In this document: positions 47,125 to 61,700 of the stretch, in pieces
Position numbering within the stretch: position 1 is the first letter of the stretch
How the letters are laid out: the number at the start of each line of letters is the position of its first letter
Assembly: GCA_032622095.1 (NCBI GenBank)
Contig: CP136062.1
Span: 3,844,001 to 3,908,000, forward strand
Direction: 5' to 3'
DNA from: Siphonodentalium dalli
Lineage: Eukaryota > Mollusca > Scaphopoda > Gadilida > Siphonodentaliidae
DNA length: 64,000 nucleotides
Program-made: the position numbers and the translations under genes
The notes under the pieces: generated by a model
The model's database searches: none
The model's input: the letters and a program-made list of their open reading frames with translations, nothing else
Told to the model about the DNA's origin: nothing

Positions 47125-47155
47125 CACACACACAGATACACACACACACAGACGA
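47125..47155. repeat. CA microsatellite at element end
   Basis: ACACACACACACAGATACAC-type repeat just before the junction of the second and third full units; a longer equivalent is at 49106-49147. Confidence 0.75.
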
Positions 47156-48115
47156 CGGGTTTTATATATATAGACTAGGGGGTTGCCCGTCACAAAATGA
47201 CTGGTATATAAATGTGCTTTGTTATTGTCTAGTGTCCGCTTTCATGGACACATGGAATTGTCATGCTTCTCTTTTTTTTGTTACTGGATGCACGTTAAAG
47301 GAACACTTTATTTAACTAAAATTGTATTTCTACGCACCAGTCTACATATATGCGCATGCACATATTGAACGAAACAAAATCAGTATATTATTTAAATACT
47401 ACGATGCACCGACTGAAACATACTCAATTCAGGAGCCTTCATTCGGGATCTTGTTGCACATTTTGAACGGACCCACTTTGGAACCTGTATTCCGCATGCC
47501 GCCTAATTGTCACACGCCTGCACTGTGCGGTCCATTTGTATGAACACTTTTCAATAAAAGTGTATGTTTTACCCCCACCCCATCTCCCCAACCCATGTAT
47601 ATGCATGCACATATGGAACGCAACAATCAAAATATTGTACTTTATCTATACTGAAACAGGCTCAATTCGAGAGACTTTATTTAGCGGTGGGGGGTCTACA
47701 GCCCCTTTCTGCGCATCGTGCACATTATATGATCTTAAACTGCGTAAGCTTCGTGCACATATATATAGGGAGCTTGCAGCACATTTTAAACGGACTCCCT
47801 TTGGAAGCTGTGTTCAGCATGCAGCCTATAATGATCACACGCCCTGCACTGCGCGGCCCATTTGTATGAACACTTTATTTCAATAAAACTATATTTCTGC
47901 CCCCACAATCATCTCCCCAACCCACGTAGGCTATATATGCAGGCACATATGGAACGCAACAATCAAGATATTTTACTTTATCTATAGGGCACACTAACTG
48001 AAGCAGGCTCTATTCGGAACCTTTATTTAGCGGGGGGCCTGCAGCCCCTTAGTGAGCTTCGCGCACATTACATGAATTTAAACTGCGTGCGCTTCGCGCA
48101 CATTGTGATCTTTTA

Positions 48116-48375
48116 AACATTTATTCTTTTATCAGATTTGCACTCAACCGAAAGATTAAAAGAACATTAATTAGCATCGGTTTGGCGAGTTCACGGTACC
48201 CACTGGATCCCACTGGCAGGAGGACTGTTCATTCGCCATCTTCCGTGTATACCGGTACTCCTTCGATACCACACTCAATGCACAACTTTCGTATCAAAGA
48301 CAGCATTATTATTCTTTTATCAGATTTTCACTCAACCGAAAGATTAAAAGAACATTAATTAGCGTCGCAGTATTG
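48116..48375. repeat. internal partial duplication, ~195 bp apart
   Basis: TTTATCAGATTT(G/T)CACTCAA, CCGAAAGATTAAAAGAACAT and TAATTAGC occur at 48127 and again at 48317 within the third unit. Confidence 0.7.
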
Positions 48376-49105
48376 TTTCCACTGTAGGCCCTATTATTAG
48401 GCCTGTCCCGGGAATGTGATTTTTCTAACTCAGTTTGGCGAATTTACTGAGTTCACGGTACCCACTGGCGGGAGGCCAGACTGTCCATTCGCCATCTTCC
48501 GTGTATACCGGTACTCCTTCGATACTACATTCAAGGCACAACTTTCGTATCAAAGACAGCATTATTTACTTATGTTCAAACCCAACTGGCGAATTAAAAT
48601 AGAATCAAAATACCATATTAGAACCCATGCCCAACGACGAACGTTCGAGTCTTGACTCTGCACCCCACCTGGGTCCCCACTACACCCACCCATTCCCAAT
48701 GACGGTAGAACGTTCGAGTCTTGACTCTACACCCCACTGTACATGCACTTCCGCGACAAAATCAACATTCGTTACCTAAATTCACACTGAACCTGAACTG
48801 ACACATTAATTTCCAACAACGCTTTGGTAGAGCGCATGGAAGTTTCGCCTACAATAGCAAAGCAAGTGTTGGTTTGCGTTCGACGTCAATGACGTCATTT
48901 CGACTAACGTCATAATAAATAGTGTCTACTTGAGTGCAAATGCTGTATTTGGGGAGCATGTTAGATCTCAGGTTTGCTTTGACCAATCGTCGTGAAATTT
49001 GGTGAGTCCGCTTTTATGACACACGGTAGGCCGTGGTACAAATTTGGGCCACATTGGACGCATGGGTAAAAAGTTATAACCGCGTCAAAAGCGTGACCGA
49101 GTTAT

Positions 49106-49147
49106 ACACACACACACAGATACACAGATACACACACACACACACAG
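49106..49147. repeat. CA/GATACA microsatellite
   Basis: ACACACACACAGATACACAG and further CA repeats close to the right end of the cluster. Confidence 0.8.
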
Positions 49148-49177
49148 ACGACGGGTTTTATATATATAGATAACGTT

Positions 49178-50163
49178 GTGTACAAAGCGCAAAGGTACCT
49201 CTGAGAATCGTAACCAAGAACAAAACAACACATGCACGGTTGTAGATACCATTTTGTGCGACATAATTATGTGACCACATCCCATAATATGACTGTCATT
49301 TAAATTTTGCGATGTACAGCAGCCAGAGAAGAGACGTCCTTTTGTGATGCTTTGCGCTGGATGCGTTGTTGAAGTGCCAGAAGTGTTCAACAACCGTTCA
49401 AATGGTTTGTTTGTTCGCTCTAGTGCTGGTAGTTAATTGAAAGTATCACGCGATAAGTTAACTTTGCAATAATAATAGAAAACTTAATCAGATTTCGCCA
49501 AGCGAAATCTGAAAGTTTTCATGAAGGTAACTCGCATGATATCCGTATACATATGAAGCTGTATTATTGTGTCCTGTATATAGTTCGTTACCTAAAAATA
49601 ATATTAGAGCACGCGCTTAACGTAACGTAAAGTGGCACTCTCGTTAGGAAAAGGCGCAATACAAACCTTTTACATATTGGTCAGATTGTGTATCTTAACC
49701 AATCAGATTTGACGTTGCATTGACATGGTTGTTGCTACGCCTTGTAGTTCAAATACAGAAACCACCACATCATCGTTAGTATTTCCACAAATTACCCATT
49801 ACCACACAACAAACGGATGAGATGAAAGCTATATATACATAGACGATGAGTGATCTAACTAAACATAGAACTTCACATCTTGTTTCGGACGGAAAAATGT
49901 CACCAAAACACTTCTTTTACTGTGATTTGAGGCTTCCGTTATTTGACTTGGCACATTTACTGTGGACTTGGTCAAGTTTGTGTTTGACATTTTGACAGTC
50001 TCAAACTCTGAGTCTTTGTTATTGTCGTTCATGTTTCAATGAATGATTTACTGTAAGTTATCTTGGTTAGCTAACTGGATCATAGGTACCATCAGCTGAA
50101 TGAATTAAATCGCAAAAAGAGTCCAATTTATCAAGTATCCACAGTCTCTGTTCCCACTCCAAC
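49178..50163. other. unique spacer between the element cluster and the satellite
   Basis: No gene seen. A perfect small hairpin, CAGATTTCGC / GCGAAATCTG with loop CAA, lies at 49491-49513. About 49690-49810 resembles 19800-19950 (AACCAATCAGATTT, then ATTTCCACAAATTACC), marking a dispersed repeat. Confidence 0.5.
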
Positions 50164-51630
50164 GCTTAACAACAGTCGTCATTAGCGAAGACCGAAACAT
50201 ATATATCAAAGCTTAACAACAGTCGTCATTAGCGAAGACCGAAACATATATATCAAAGCTTAACAACAGTCGTCATTAGCGAAGACCGAAACAAATATAT
50301 CAAAGCTTAACAACAGTCGTCATTAGCGAAGACCGAAACAAATATATCAAAGCTTAACAACAGTCGTCATTAGCGAAGACCGAAACAAATATATCAAAGC
50401 TTAACAACAGTCGTCATTAGCGAAGACCGAAACAAATATATCAAAGCTTAACAACAGTCGTCATTAGCGAAGACCGAAACAAATATATCAAAGCTTAACA
50501 ACAGTCGTCATTAGCGAAGACCGAAACAAATATATCAAAGCTTAACAACAGTCGTCATTAGCGAAGACCGAAACAAATATATCAAAGCTTAACAACAGTC
50601 GTCATTAGCGAAGACCGAAACAAATATATCAAAGCTTAACAACAGTCGTCATTAGCGAAGACCGAAACAAATATATCAAAGCTTAACAACAGTCGTCATT
50701 AGCGAAGACCGAAACAAATATATCAAAGCTTAACAACAGTCGTCATTAGCGAAGACCGAAACAAATATATCAAAGCTTAACAACAGTCGTCATTAGCGAA
50801 GACCGAAACAAATATATCAAAGCTTAACAACAGTCGTCATTAGCGAAGACCGAAACAAATATATCAAAGCTTAACAACAGTCGTCATTAGCGAAGACCGA
50901 AACATATATATCAACGCTTAACAACAGTCGTCATTAGCGAAGACCGAAACATATATATCAAAGCTTAACAACAGTCGTCATTAGCGAAGACCGAAACAAA
51001 TATATCAAAGCTTAACAACAGTCGTCATTAGCGAAGACCGAAACAAATATATCAAAGCTTAACAACAGTCGTCATTAGCGAAGACCGAAACAAATATATC
51101 AAAGCTTAACAACAGTCGTCATTAGCGAAGACCGAAACATATATATCAACGCTTAACAACAGTCGTCATTAGCGAAGACCGAAACATATATATCAAAGCT
51201 TAACAACAGTCGTCATTAGCGAAGACCGAAACAAATATATCAAAGCTTAACAACAGTCGTCATTAGCGAAGACCGAAACAAATATATCAAAGCTTAACAA
51301 CAGTCGTCATTAGCGAAGACCGAAACAAATATATCAAAGCTTAACAACAGTCGTCATTAGCGAAGACCGAAACAAATATATCAAAGCTTAACAACAGTCG
51401 TCATTAGCGAAGACCGAAACATATATATCAAAGCTTAACAACAGTCGTCATTAGCGAAGACCGAAACAAATATATCAAAGCTTAACAACAGTCGTCATTA
51501 GCGAAGACCGAAACAAATATATCAAAGCTTAACAACAGTCGTCATTAGCGAAGACCGAAACAAATATATCAAAGCTTAACAACAGTCGTCATTAGCGAAG
51601 ACCGAAACAAATATATCAAAGCTTAACAAC

Positions 51631-54600
51631 ATTAGCGAAGACCGAAACAAATATATCCAAAGCTTAACAACAGTCGTCATTAGCGAAGACCGAAACAAAT
51701 ATATCAAAGCTTAACAACAATTGTCATTAGCGAAGACCGAAACATATATATCAAAGCTTAACAACAGTCGTCATTAGCGAAGACCGAAACAAATATATCA
51801 AAGCTTAACAACAGTCGTCATTAGCGAAGACCGAAACAAATATATCAAAGCTTAACAACAGTCGTCATTAGCGAAGACCGAAACAAATATATCAAAGCTT
51901 AACAACATTAGCGAAGACCGAAACAAATATATCCAAAGCTTAACAACAGTCGTCATTAGCGAAGACCGAAACAAATATATCAAAGCTTAACAACAATTGT
52001 CATTAGCGAAGACCGAAACATATATATCAAAGCTTAACAACAGTCGTCATTAGCGAAGACCGAAACAAATATATCAAAGCTTAACAACAGTCGTCATTAG
52101 CGAAGACCGAAACAAATATATCAAAGCTTAACAACAGTCGTCATTAGCGAAGACCGAAACAAATATATCAAAGCTTAACAACAGTCGTCATTAGCGAAGA
52201 CCGAAACATATATATCAAAGCTTAACAACAGTCGTCATTAGCGAAGACCGAAACAAATATATCAAAGCTTAACAACAGTCGTCATTAGCGAAGACCGAAA
52301 CAAATATATCAAAGCTTAACAACAGTCGTCATTAGCGAAGACCGAAACAAATATATCAAAGCTTAACAACAGTCGTCATTAGCGAAGACCGAAACAAATA
52401 TATCAAAGCTTAACAACAGTCGTCATTAGCGAAGACCGAAACAAATATATCAAAGCTTAACAACAGTCGTCATTAGCGAAGACCGAAACAAATATATCAA
52501 AGCTTAACAACAGTCGTCATTAGCGAAGACCGAAACAAATATATCAAAGCTTAACAACATTAGCGAAGACCGAAACAAATATATCCAAAGCTTAACAACA
52601 GTCGTCATTAGCGAAGACCGAAACAAATATATCAAAGCTTAACAACAATTGTCATTAGCGAAGACCGAAACATATATATCAAAGCTTAACAACAGTCGTC
52701 ATTAGCGAAGACCGAAACAAATATATCAAAGCTTAACAACAGTCGTCATTAGCGAAGACCGAAACAAATATATCAAAGCTTAACAACAGTCGTCATTAGC
52801 GAAGACCGAAACAAATATATCAAAGCTTAACAACATTAGCGAAGACCGAAACAAATATATCCAAAGCTTAACAACAGTCGTCATTAGCGAAGACCGAAAC
52901 AAATATATCAAAGCTTAACAACAATTGTCATTAGCGAAGACCGAAACATATATATCAAAGCTTAACAACAGTCGTCATTAGCGAAGACCGAAACAAATAT
53001 ATCAAAGCTTAACAACAGTCGTCATTAGCGAAGACCGAAACAAATATATCAAAGCTTAACAACAGTCGTCATTAGCGAAGACCGAAACAAATATATCAAA
53101 GCTTAACAACAGTCGTCATTAGCGAAGACCGAAACATATATATCAAAGCTTAACAACAGTCGTCATTAGCGAAGACCGAAACAAATATATCAAAGCTTAA
53201 CAAAAGTCGTCATTAGCGAAGACCGAAACATATATATCAAAGCTTAACAACAGTCGTCATTAGCGAAGACCGAAACAAATATATCAAAGCTTAACAACAA
53301 TTGTCATTAGCGAAGACCGAAACATATATATCAAAGCTTAACAACAGTCGTCATTAGCGAAGACCGAAACAAATATATCAAAGCTTAACAACAGTCGTCA
53401 TTAGCGAAGACCGAAACAAATATATCAAAGCTTAACAACAGTTGTCATTAGCGAAGACCGAAACAAATATATCAAAGCTTAACAACAGTCGTCATTAGCG
53501 AAGACCGAAACATATATATCAAAGCTTAACAACAGTCGTCATTAGCGAAGACCGAAACAAATATATCAAAGCTTAACAACAATTGTCATTAGCGAAGACC
53601 GAAACATATATATCAAAGCTTAACAACAGTCGTCATTAGCGAAGACCGAAACAAATATATCAAAGCTTAACAACAGTCGTCATTAGCGAAGACCGAAACA
53701 AATATATCAAAGCTTAACAACAGTTGTCATTAGCGAAGACCGAAACAAATATATCAAAGCTTAACAACAGTCGTCATTAGCGAAGACCGAAACATATATA
53801 TCAAAGCTTAACAACAGTCGTCATTAGCGAAGACCGAAACAAATATATCAAAGCTTAACAACAGTCGTCATTAGCGAAGACCGAAACAAATATATCAAAG
53901 CTTAACAACAGTTGTCATTAGCGAAGACCGAAACAAATATATCAAAGCTTAACAAAAGTCGTCATTAGCGAAGACCGAAACAAATATATCAAAGCTTAAC
54001 AACAGTCGTCATTAGCGAAGACCGAAACAAATATATCAAAGCTTAACAACAGTCGTCATTAGCGAAGACCGAAACAAATATATCAAAGCTTAACAACAGT
54101 TGTCATTAGCGAAGACCGAAACAAATATATCAAAGCTTAACAACAGTCGTCATTAGCGAAGACCGAAACAAATATATCAAAGCTTAACAACAGTCGTCAT
54201 TAGCGAAGACCGAAACAAATATATCAAAGCTTAACAACAGTCGTCATTAGCGAAGACCGAAACAAATATATCAAAGCTTAACAACAGTCGTCATTAGCGA
54301 AGACCGAAACATATATATCAAAGCTTAACAACAGTCGTCATTAGCGAAGACCGAAACAAATATATCAAAGCTTAACAACAGTCGTCATTAGCGAAGACCG
54401 AAACATATATATCAACGCTTAACAACAGTCGTCATTAGCGAAGACCGAAACATATATATCAAAGCTTAACAACAGTCGTCATTAGCGAAGACCGAAACAA
54501 ATATATCAAAGCTTAACAACAGTCGTCATTAGCGAAGACCGAAACAAATATATCAAAGCTTAACAACAGTCGTCATTAGCGAAGACCGAAACAAATATAT

Positions 54601-54896
54601 CAAAGCTTAACAACAGTCGTCATTAGCGAAGACCGAAACAAATATATCAAAGCTTAACAACAGTCGTCATTAGCGAAGACCGAAACATATATATCAAAGC
54701 TTAACAACAGTCGTCATTAGCGAAGACCGAAACAAATATATCAAAGCTTAACAACAGTCGTCATTAGCGAAGACCGAAACAAATATATCAAAGCTTAACA
54801 ACAGTCGTCATTAGCGAAGACCGAAACAAATATATCAAAGCTTAACAACAGTCGTCATTAGCGAAGACCGAAACAAATATATCAAAGCTTAACAAC
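51631..54896. repeat. higher-order unit, early relative with 68-monomer offset
   Basis: Short-monomer pairs start at 51631 and 52559. The pair at 52559 matches 55731 and the rare ACAAAAGTCG variant at 53952 matches 57124 at a common offset of 3172 bp, which is 68 monomers after allowing for four short ones. It lacks the third short pair and the CATTAACGAA variant found in the later units. Confidence 0.75.
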
Positions 54897-57800
54897 ATTA
54901 GCGAAGACCGAAACAAATATATCCAAAGCTTAACAACAGTCGTCATTAGCGAAGACCGAAACAAATATATCAAAGCTTAACAACAATTGTCATTAGCGAA
55001 GACCGAAACATATATATCAAAGCTTAACAACAGTCGTCATTAGCGAAGACCGAAACAAATATATCAAAGCTTAACAACAGTCGTCATTAGCGAAGACCGA
55101 AACAAATATATCAAAGCTTAACAACAGTCGTCATTAGCGAAGACCGAAACAAATATATCAAAGCTTAACAACATTAGCGAAGACCGAAACAAATATATCC
55201 AAAGCTTAACAACAGTCGTCATTAGCGAAGACCGAAACAAATATATCAAAGCTTAACAACAATTGTCATTAGCGAAGACCGAAACATATATATCAAAGCT
55301 TAACAACAGTCGTCATTAGCGAAGACCGAAACAAATATATCAAAGCTTAACAACAGTCGTCATTAGCGAAGACCGAAACAAATATATCAAAGCTTAACAA
55401 CAGTCGTCATTAGCGAAGACCGAAACAAATATATCAAAGCTTAACAACAGTCGTCATTAGCGAAGACCGAAACATATATATCAAAGCTTAACAACAGTCG
55501 TCATTAGCGAAGACCGAAACAAATATATCAAAGCTTAACAACAGTCGTCATTAGCGAAGACCGAAACAAATATATCAAAGCTTAACAACAGTCGTCATTA
55601 GCGAAGACCGAAACAAATATATCAAAGCTTAACAACAGTCGTCATTAGCGAAGACCGAAACAAATATATCAAAGCTTAACAACAGTCGTCATTAGCGAAG
55701 ACCGAAACAAATATATCAAAGCTTAACAACATTAGCGAAGACCGAAACAAATATATCCAAAGCTTAACAACAGTCGTCATTAGCGAAGACCGAAACAAAT
55801 ATATCAAAGCTTAACAACAATTGTCATTAGCGAAGACCGAAACATATATATCAAAGCTTAACAACAGTCGTCATTAGCGAAGACCGAAACAAATATATCA
55901 AAGCTTAACAACAGTCGTCATTAGCGAAGACCGAAACAAATATATCAAAGCTTAACAACAGTCGTCATTAGCGAAGACCGAAACAAATATATCAAAGCTT
56001 AACAACATTAGCGAAGACCGAAACAAATATATCCAAAGCTTAACAACAGTCGTCATTAGCGAAGACCGAAACAAATATATCAAAGCTTAACAACAATTGT
56101 CATTAGCGAAGACCGAAACATATATATCAAAGCTTAACAACAGTCGTCATTAGCGAAGACCGAAACAAATATATCAAAGCTTAACAACAGTCGTCATTAG
56201 CGAAGACCGAAACAAATATATCAAAGCTTAACAACAGTCGTCATTAGCGAAGACCGAAACAAATATATCAAAGCTTAACAACAGTCGTCATTAGCGAAGA
56301 CCGAAACATATATATCAAAGCTTAACAACAGTCGTCATTAGCGAAGACCGAAACAAATATATCAAAGCTTAACAACAGTCGTCATTAGCGAAGACCGAAA
56401 CATATATATCAAAGCTTAACAACAGTCGTCATTAGCGAAGACCGAAACAAATATATCAAAGCTTAACAACAATTGTCATTAGCGAAGACCGAAACATATA
56501 TATCAAAGCTTAACAACAGTCGTCATTAGCGAAGACCGAAACAAATATATCAAAGCTTAACAACAGTCGTCATTAGCGAAGACCGAAACAAATATATCAA
56601 AGCTTAACAACAGTTGTCATTAGCGAAGACCGAAACAAATATATCAAAGCTTAACAACAGTCGTCATTAGCGAAGACCGAAACATATATATCAAAGCTTA
56701 ACAACAGTCGTCATTAGCGAAGACCGAAACAAATATATCAAAGCTTAACAACAATTGTCATTAGCGAAGACCGAAACATATATATCAAAGCTTAACAACA
56801 GTCGTCATTAGCGAAGACCGAAACAAATATATCAAAGCTTAACAACAGTCGTCATTAGCGAAGACCGAAACAAATATATCAAAGCTTAACAACAGTTGTC
56901 ATTAGCGAAGACCGAAACAAATATATCAAAGCTTAACAACAGTCGTCATTAGCGAAGACCGAAACATATATATCAAAGCTTAACAACAGTCGTCATTAGC
57001 GAAGACCGAAACAAATATATCAAAGCTTAACAACAGTCGTCATTAACGAAGACCGAAACAAATATATCAAAGCTTAACAACAGTTGTCATTAGCGAAGAC
57101 CGAAACAAATATATCAAAGCTTAACAAAAGTCGTCATTAGCGAAGACCGAAACAAATATATCAAAGCTTAACAACAGTCGTCATTAGCGAAGACCGAAAC
57201 AAATATATCAAAGCTTAACAACAGTCGTCATTAGCGAAGACCGAAACAAATATATCAAAGCTTAACAACAGTTGTCATTAGCGAAGACCGAAACAAATAT
57301 ATCAAAGCTTAACAACAGTCGTCATTAGCGAAGACCGAAACAAATATATCAAAGCTTAACAACAGTCGTCATTAGCGAAGACCGAAACAAATATATCAAA
57401 GCTTAACAACAGTCGTCATTAGCGAAGACCGAAACAAATATATCAAAGCTTAACAACAGTCGTCATTAGCGAAGACCGAAACATATATATCAAAGCTTAA
57501 CAACAGTCGTCATTAGCGAAGACCGAAACAAATATATCAAAGCTTAACAACAGTCGTCATTAGCGAAGACCGAAACAAATATATCAAAGCTTAACAACAG
57601 TCGTCATTAGCGAAGACCGAAACAAATATATCAAAGCTTAACAACAGTCGTCATTAGCGAAGACCGAAACAAATATATCAAAGCTTAACAACATTAGCGA
57701 AGACCGAAACAAATATATCCAAAGCTTAACAACAGTCGTCATTAGCGAAGACCGAAACAAATATATCAAAGCTTAACAACAATTGTCATTAGCGAAGACC

Positions 57801-58761
57801 GAAACATATATATCAAAGCTTAACAACAGTCGTCATTAGCGAAGACCGAAACAAATATATCAAAGCTTAACAACAGTCGTCATTAGCGAAGACCGAAACA
57901 AATATATCAAAGCTTAACAACAGTCGTCATTAGCGAAGACCGAAACAAATATATCAAAGCTTAACAACATTAGCGAAGACCGAAACAAATATATCCAAAG
58001 CTTAACAACAGTCGTCATTAGCGAAGACCGAAACAAATATATCAAAGCTTAACAACAATTGTCATTAGCGAAGACCGAAACATATATATCAAAGCTTAAC
58101 AACAGTCGTCATTAGCGAAGACCGAAACAAATATATCAAAGCTTAACAACAGTCGTCATTAGCGAAGACCGAAACAAATATATCAAAGCTTAACAACAGT
58201 CGTCATTAGCGAAGACCGAAACAAATATATCAAAGCTTAACAACAGTCGTCATTAGCGAAGACCGAAACAAATATATCAAAGCTTAACAACAGTCGTCAT
58301 TAGCGAAGACCGAAACATATATATCAAAGCTTAACAACAGTCGTCATTAGCGAAGACCGAAACAAATATATCAAAGCTTAACAACAGTCGTCATTAGCGA
58401 AGACCGAAACATATATATCAAAGCTTAACAACAGTCGTCATTAGCGAAGACCGAAACAAATATATCAAAGCTTAACAACAATTGTCATTAGCGAAGACCG
58501 AAACATATATATCAAAGCTTAACAACAGTCGTCATTAGCGAAGACCGAAACAAATATATCAAAGCTTAACAACAGTCGTCATTAGCGAAGACCGAAACAA
58601 ATATATCAAAGCTTAACAACAGTTGTCATTAGCGAAGACCGAAACAAATATATCAAAGCTTAACAACAGTCGTCATTAGCGAAGACCGAAACATATATAT
58701 CAAAGCTTAACAACAGTCGTCATTAGCGAAGACCGAAACAAATATATCAAAGCTTAACAAC
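54897..58761. repeat. higher-order satellite unit A, 3865 bp, 83 monomers
   Basis: Contains short-monomer pairs beginning at 54897, 55731 and 57693, each pair spaced 276 bp. Six short monomers (6 bp shorter) in 83 give exactly 83 x 47 - 36 = 3865 bp, the observed distance to the next unit. Rare variants CATTAACGAA (57041) and CAAAAG (57125) lie inside. Confidence 0.88.
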
Positions 58762-61700
58762 ATTAGCGAAGACCGAAACAAATATATCCAAAGCTTAACA
58801 ACAGTCGTCATTAGCGAAGACCGAAACAAATATATCAAAGCTTAACAACAATTGTCATTAGCGAAGACCGAAACATATATATCAAAGCTTAACAACAGTC
58901 GTCATTAGCGAAGACCGAAACAAATATATCAAAGCTTAACAACAGTCGTCATTAGCGAAGACCGAAACAAATATATCAAAGCTTAACAACAGTCGTCATT
59001 AGCGAAGACCGAAACAAATATATCAAAGCTTAACAACATTAGCGAAGACCGAAACAAATATATCCAAAGCTTAACAACAGTCGTCATTAGCGAAGACCGA
59101 AACAAATATATCAAAGCTTAACAACAATTGTCATTAGCGAAGACCGAAACATATATATCAAAGCTTAACAACAGTCGTCATTAGCGAAGACCGAAACAAA
59201 TATATCAAAGCTTAACAACAGTCGTCATTAGCGAAGACCGAAACAAATATATCAAAGCTTAACAACAGTCGTCATTAGCGAAGACCGAAACAAATATATC
59301 AAAGCTTAACAACAGTCGTCATTAGCGAAGACCGAAACATATATATCAAAGCTTAACAACAGTCGTCATTAGCGAAGACCGAAACAAATATATCAAAGCT
59401 TAACAACAGTCGTCATTAGCGAAGACCGAAACAAATATATCAAAGCTTAACAACAGTCGTCATTAGCGAAGACCGAAACAAATATATCAAAGCTTAACAA
59501 CAGTCGTCATTAGCGAAGACCGAAACAAATATATCAAAGCTTAACAACAGTCGTCATTAGCGAAGACCGAAACAAATATATCAAAGCTTAACAACATTAG
59601 CGAAGACCGAAACAAATATATCCAAAGCTTAACAACAGTCGTCATTAGCGAAGACCGAAACAAATATATCAAAGCTTAACAACAATTGTCATTAGCGAAG
59701 ACCGAAACATATATATCAAAGCTTAACAACAGTCGTCATTAGCGAAGACCGAAACAAATATATCAAAGCTTAACAACAGTCGTCATTAGCGAAGACCGAA
59801 ACAAATATATCAAAGCTTAACAACAGTCGTCATTAGCGAAGACCGAAACAAATATATCAAAGCTTAACAACATTAGCGAAGACCGAAACAAATATATCCA
59901 AAGCTTAACAACAGTCGTCATTAGCGAAGACCGAAACAAATATATCAAAGCTTAACAACAATTGTCATTAGCGAAGACCGAAACATATATATCAAAGCTT
60001 AACAACAGTCGTCATTAGCGAAGACCGAAACAAATATATCAAAGCTTAACAACAGTCGTCATTAGCGAAGACCGAAACAAATATATCAAAGCTTAACAAC
60101 AGTCGTCATTAGCGAAGACCGAAACAAATATATCAAAGCTTAACAACAGTCGTCATTAGCGAAGACCGAAACATATATATCAAAGCTTAACAACAGTCGT
60201 CATTAGCGAAGACCGAAACAAATATATCAAAGCTTAACAACAGTCGTCATTAGCGAAGACCGAAACATATATATCAAAGCTTAACAACAGTCGTCATTAG
60301 CGAAGACCGAAACAAATATATCAAAGCTTAACAACAATTGTCATTAGCGAAGACCGAAACATATATATCAAAGCTTAACAACAGTCGTCATTAGCGAAGA
60401 CCGAAACAAATATATCAAAGCTTAACAACAGTCGTCATTAGCGAAGACCGAAACAAATATATCAAAGCTTAACAACAGTTGTCATTAGCGAAGACCGAAA
60501 CAAATATATCAAAGCTTAACAACAGTCGTCATTAGCGAAGACCGAAACATATATATCAAAGCTTAACAACAGTCGTCATTAGCGAAGACCGAAACAAATA
60601 TATCAAAGCTTAACAACAATTGTCATTAGCGAAGACCGAAACATATATATCAAAGCTTAACAACAGTCGTCATTAGCGAAGACCGAAACAAATATATCAA
60701 AGCTTAACAACAGTCGTCATTAGCGAAGACCGAAACAAATATATCAAAGCTTAACAACAGTTGTCATTAGCGAAGACCGAAACAAATATATCAAAGCTTA
60801 ACAACAGTCGTCATTAGCGAAGACCGAAACATATATATCAAAGCTTAACAACAGTCGTCATTAGCGAAGACCGAAACAAATATATCAAAGCTTAACAACA
60901 GTCGTCATTAACGAAGACCGAAACAAATATATCAAAGCTTAACAACAGTTGTCATTAGCGAAGACCGAAACAAATATATCAAAGCTTAACAAAAGTCGTC
61001 ATTAGCGAAGACCGAAACAAATATATCAAAGCTTAACAACAGTCGTCATTAGCGAAGACCGAAACAAATATATCAAAGCTTAACAACAGTCGTCATTAGC
61101 GAAGACCGAAACAAATATATCAAAGCTTAACAACAGTTGTCATTAGCGAAGACCGAAACAAATATATCAAAGCTTAACAACAGTCGTCATTAGCGAAGAC
61201 CGAAACAAATATATCAAAGCTTAACAACAGTCGTCATTAGCGAAGACCGAAACAAATATATCAAAGCTTAACAACAGTCGTCATTAGCGAAGACCGAAAC
61301 AAATATATCAAAGCTTAACAACAGTCGTCATTAGCGAAGACCGAAACATATATATCAAAGCTTAACAACAGTCGTCATTAGCGAAGACCGAAACAAATAT
61401 ATCAAAGCTTAACAACAGTCGTCATTAGCGAAGACCGAAACAAATATATCAAAGCTTAACAACAGTCGTCATTAGCGAAGACCGAAACAAATATATCAAA
61501 GCTTAACAACAGTCGTCATTAGCGAAGACCGAAACAAATATATCAAAGCTTAACAACATTAGCGAAGACCGAAACAAATATATCCAAAGCTTAACAACAG
61601 TCGTCATTAGCGAAGACCGAAACAAATATATCAAAGCTTAACAACAATTGTCATTAGCGAAGACCGAAACATATATATCAAAGCTTAACAACAGTCGTCA

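Larger units (their letters stand above)
37618..49170. mobile_element. tandem cluster of a long non-autonomous element, 7-bp flanking repeats
   Basis: Units start CTAGGGGGTTGCCCGTCACA at 37619, 44730 and 47175, with a further internal start lacking this end near 38856. Units end with AGTTATAAACGCGCC, GTGACCGAGTTATACACA, a CA-rich stretch and GACGGGTTTTATATATATAG. The whole cluster is bounded by TAACGTT (37611-37617 and 49171-49177), a candidate target-site duplication. Shared internal markers include TTTCAATAAAACTGTATTTT, GGAACGCAACAATCAA, AACTGAAACAGGCTC and GATTAAAAGAGCATTAATTA. No reverse transcriptase or transposase is recognisable. Tandem partial copies with variable target duplications are known for Penelope-like elements, and tandem arrays also for Helitrons, so the class is left open. 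Confidence 0.65.
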
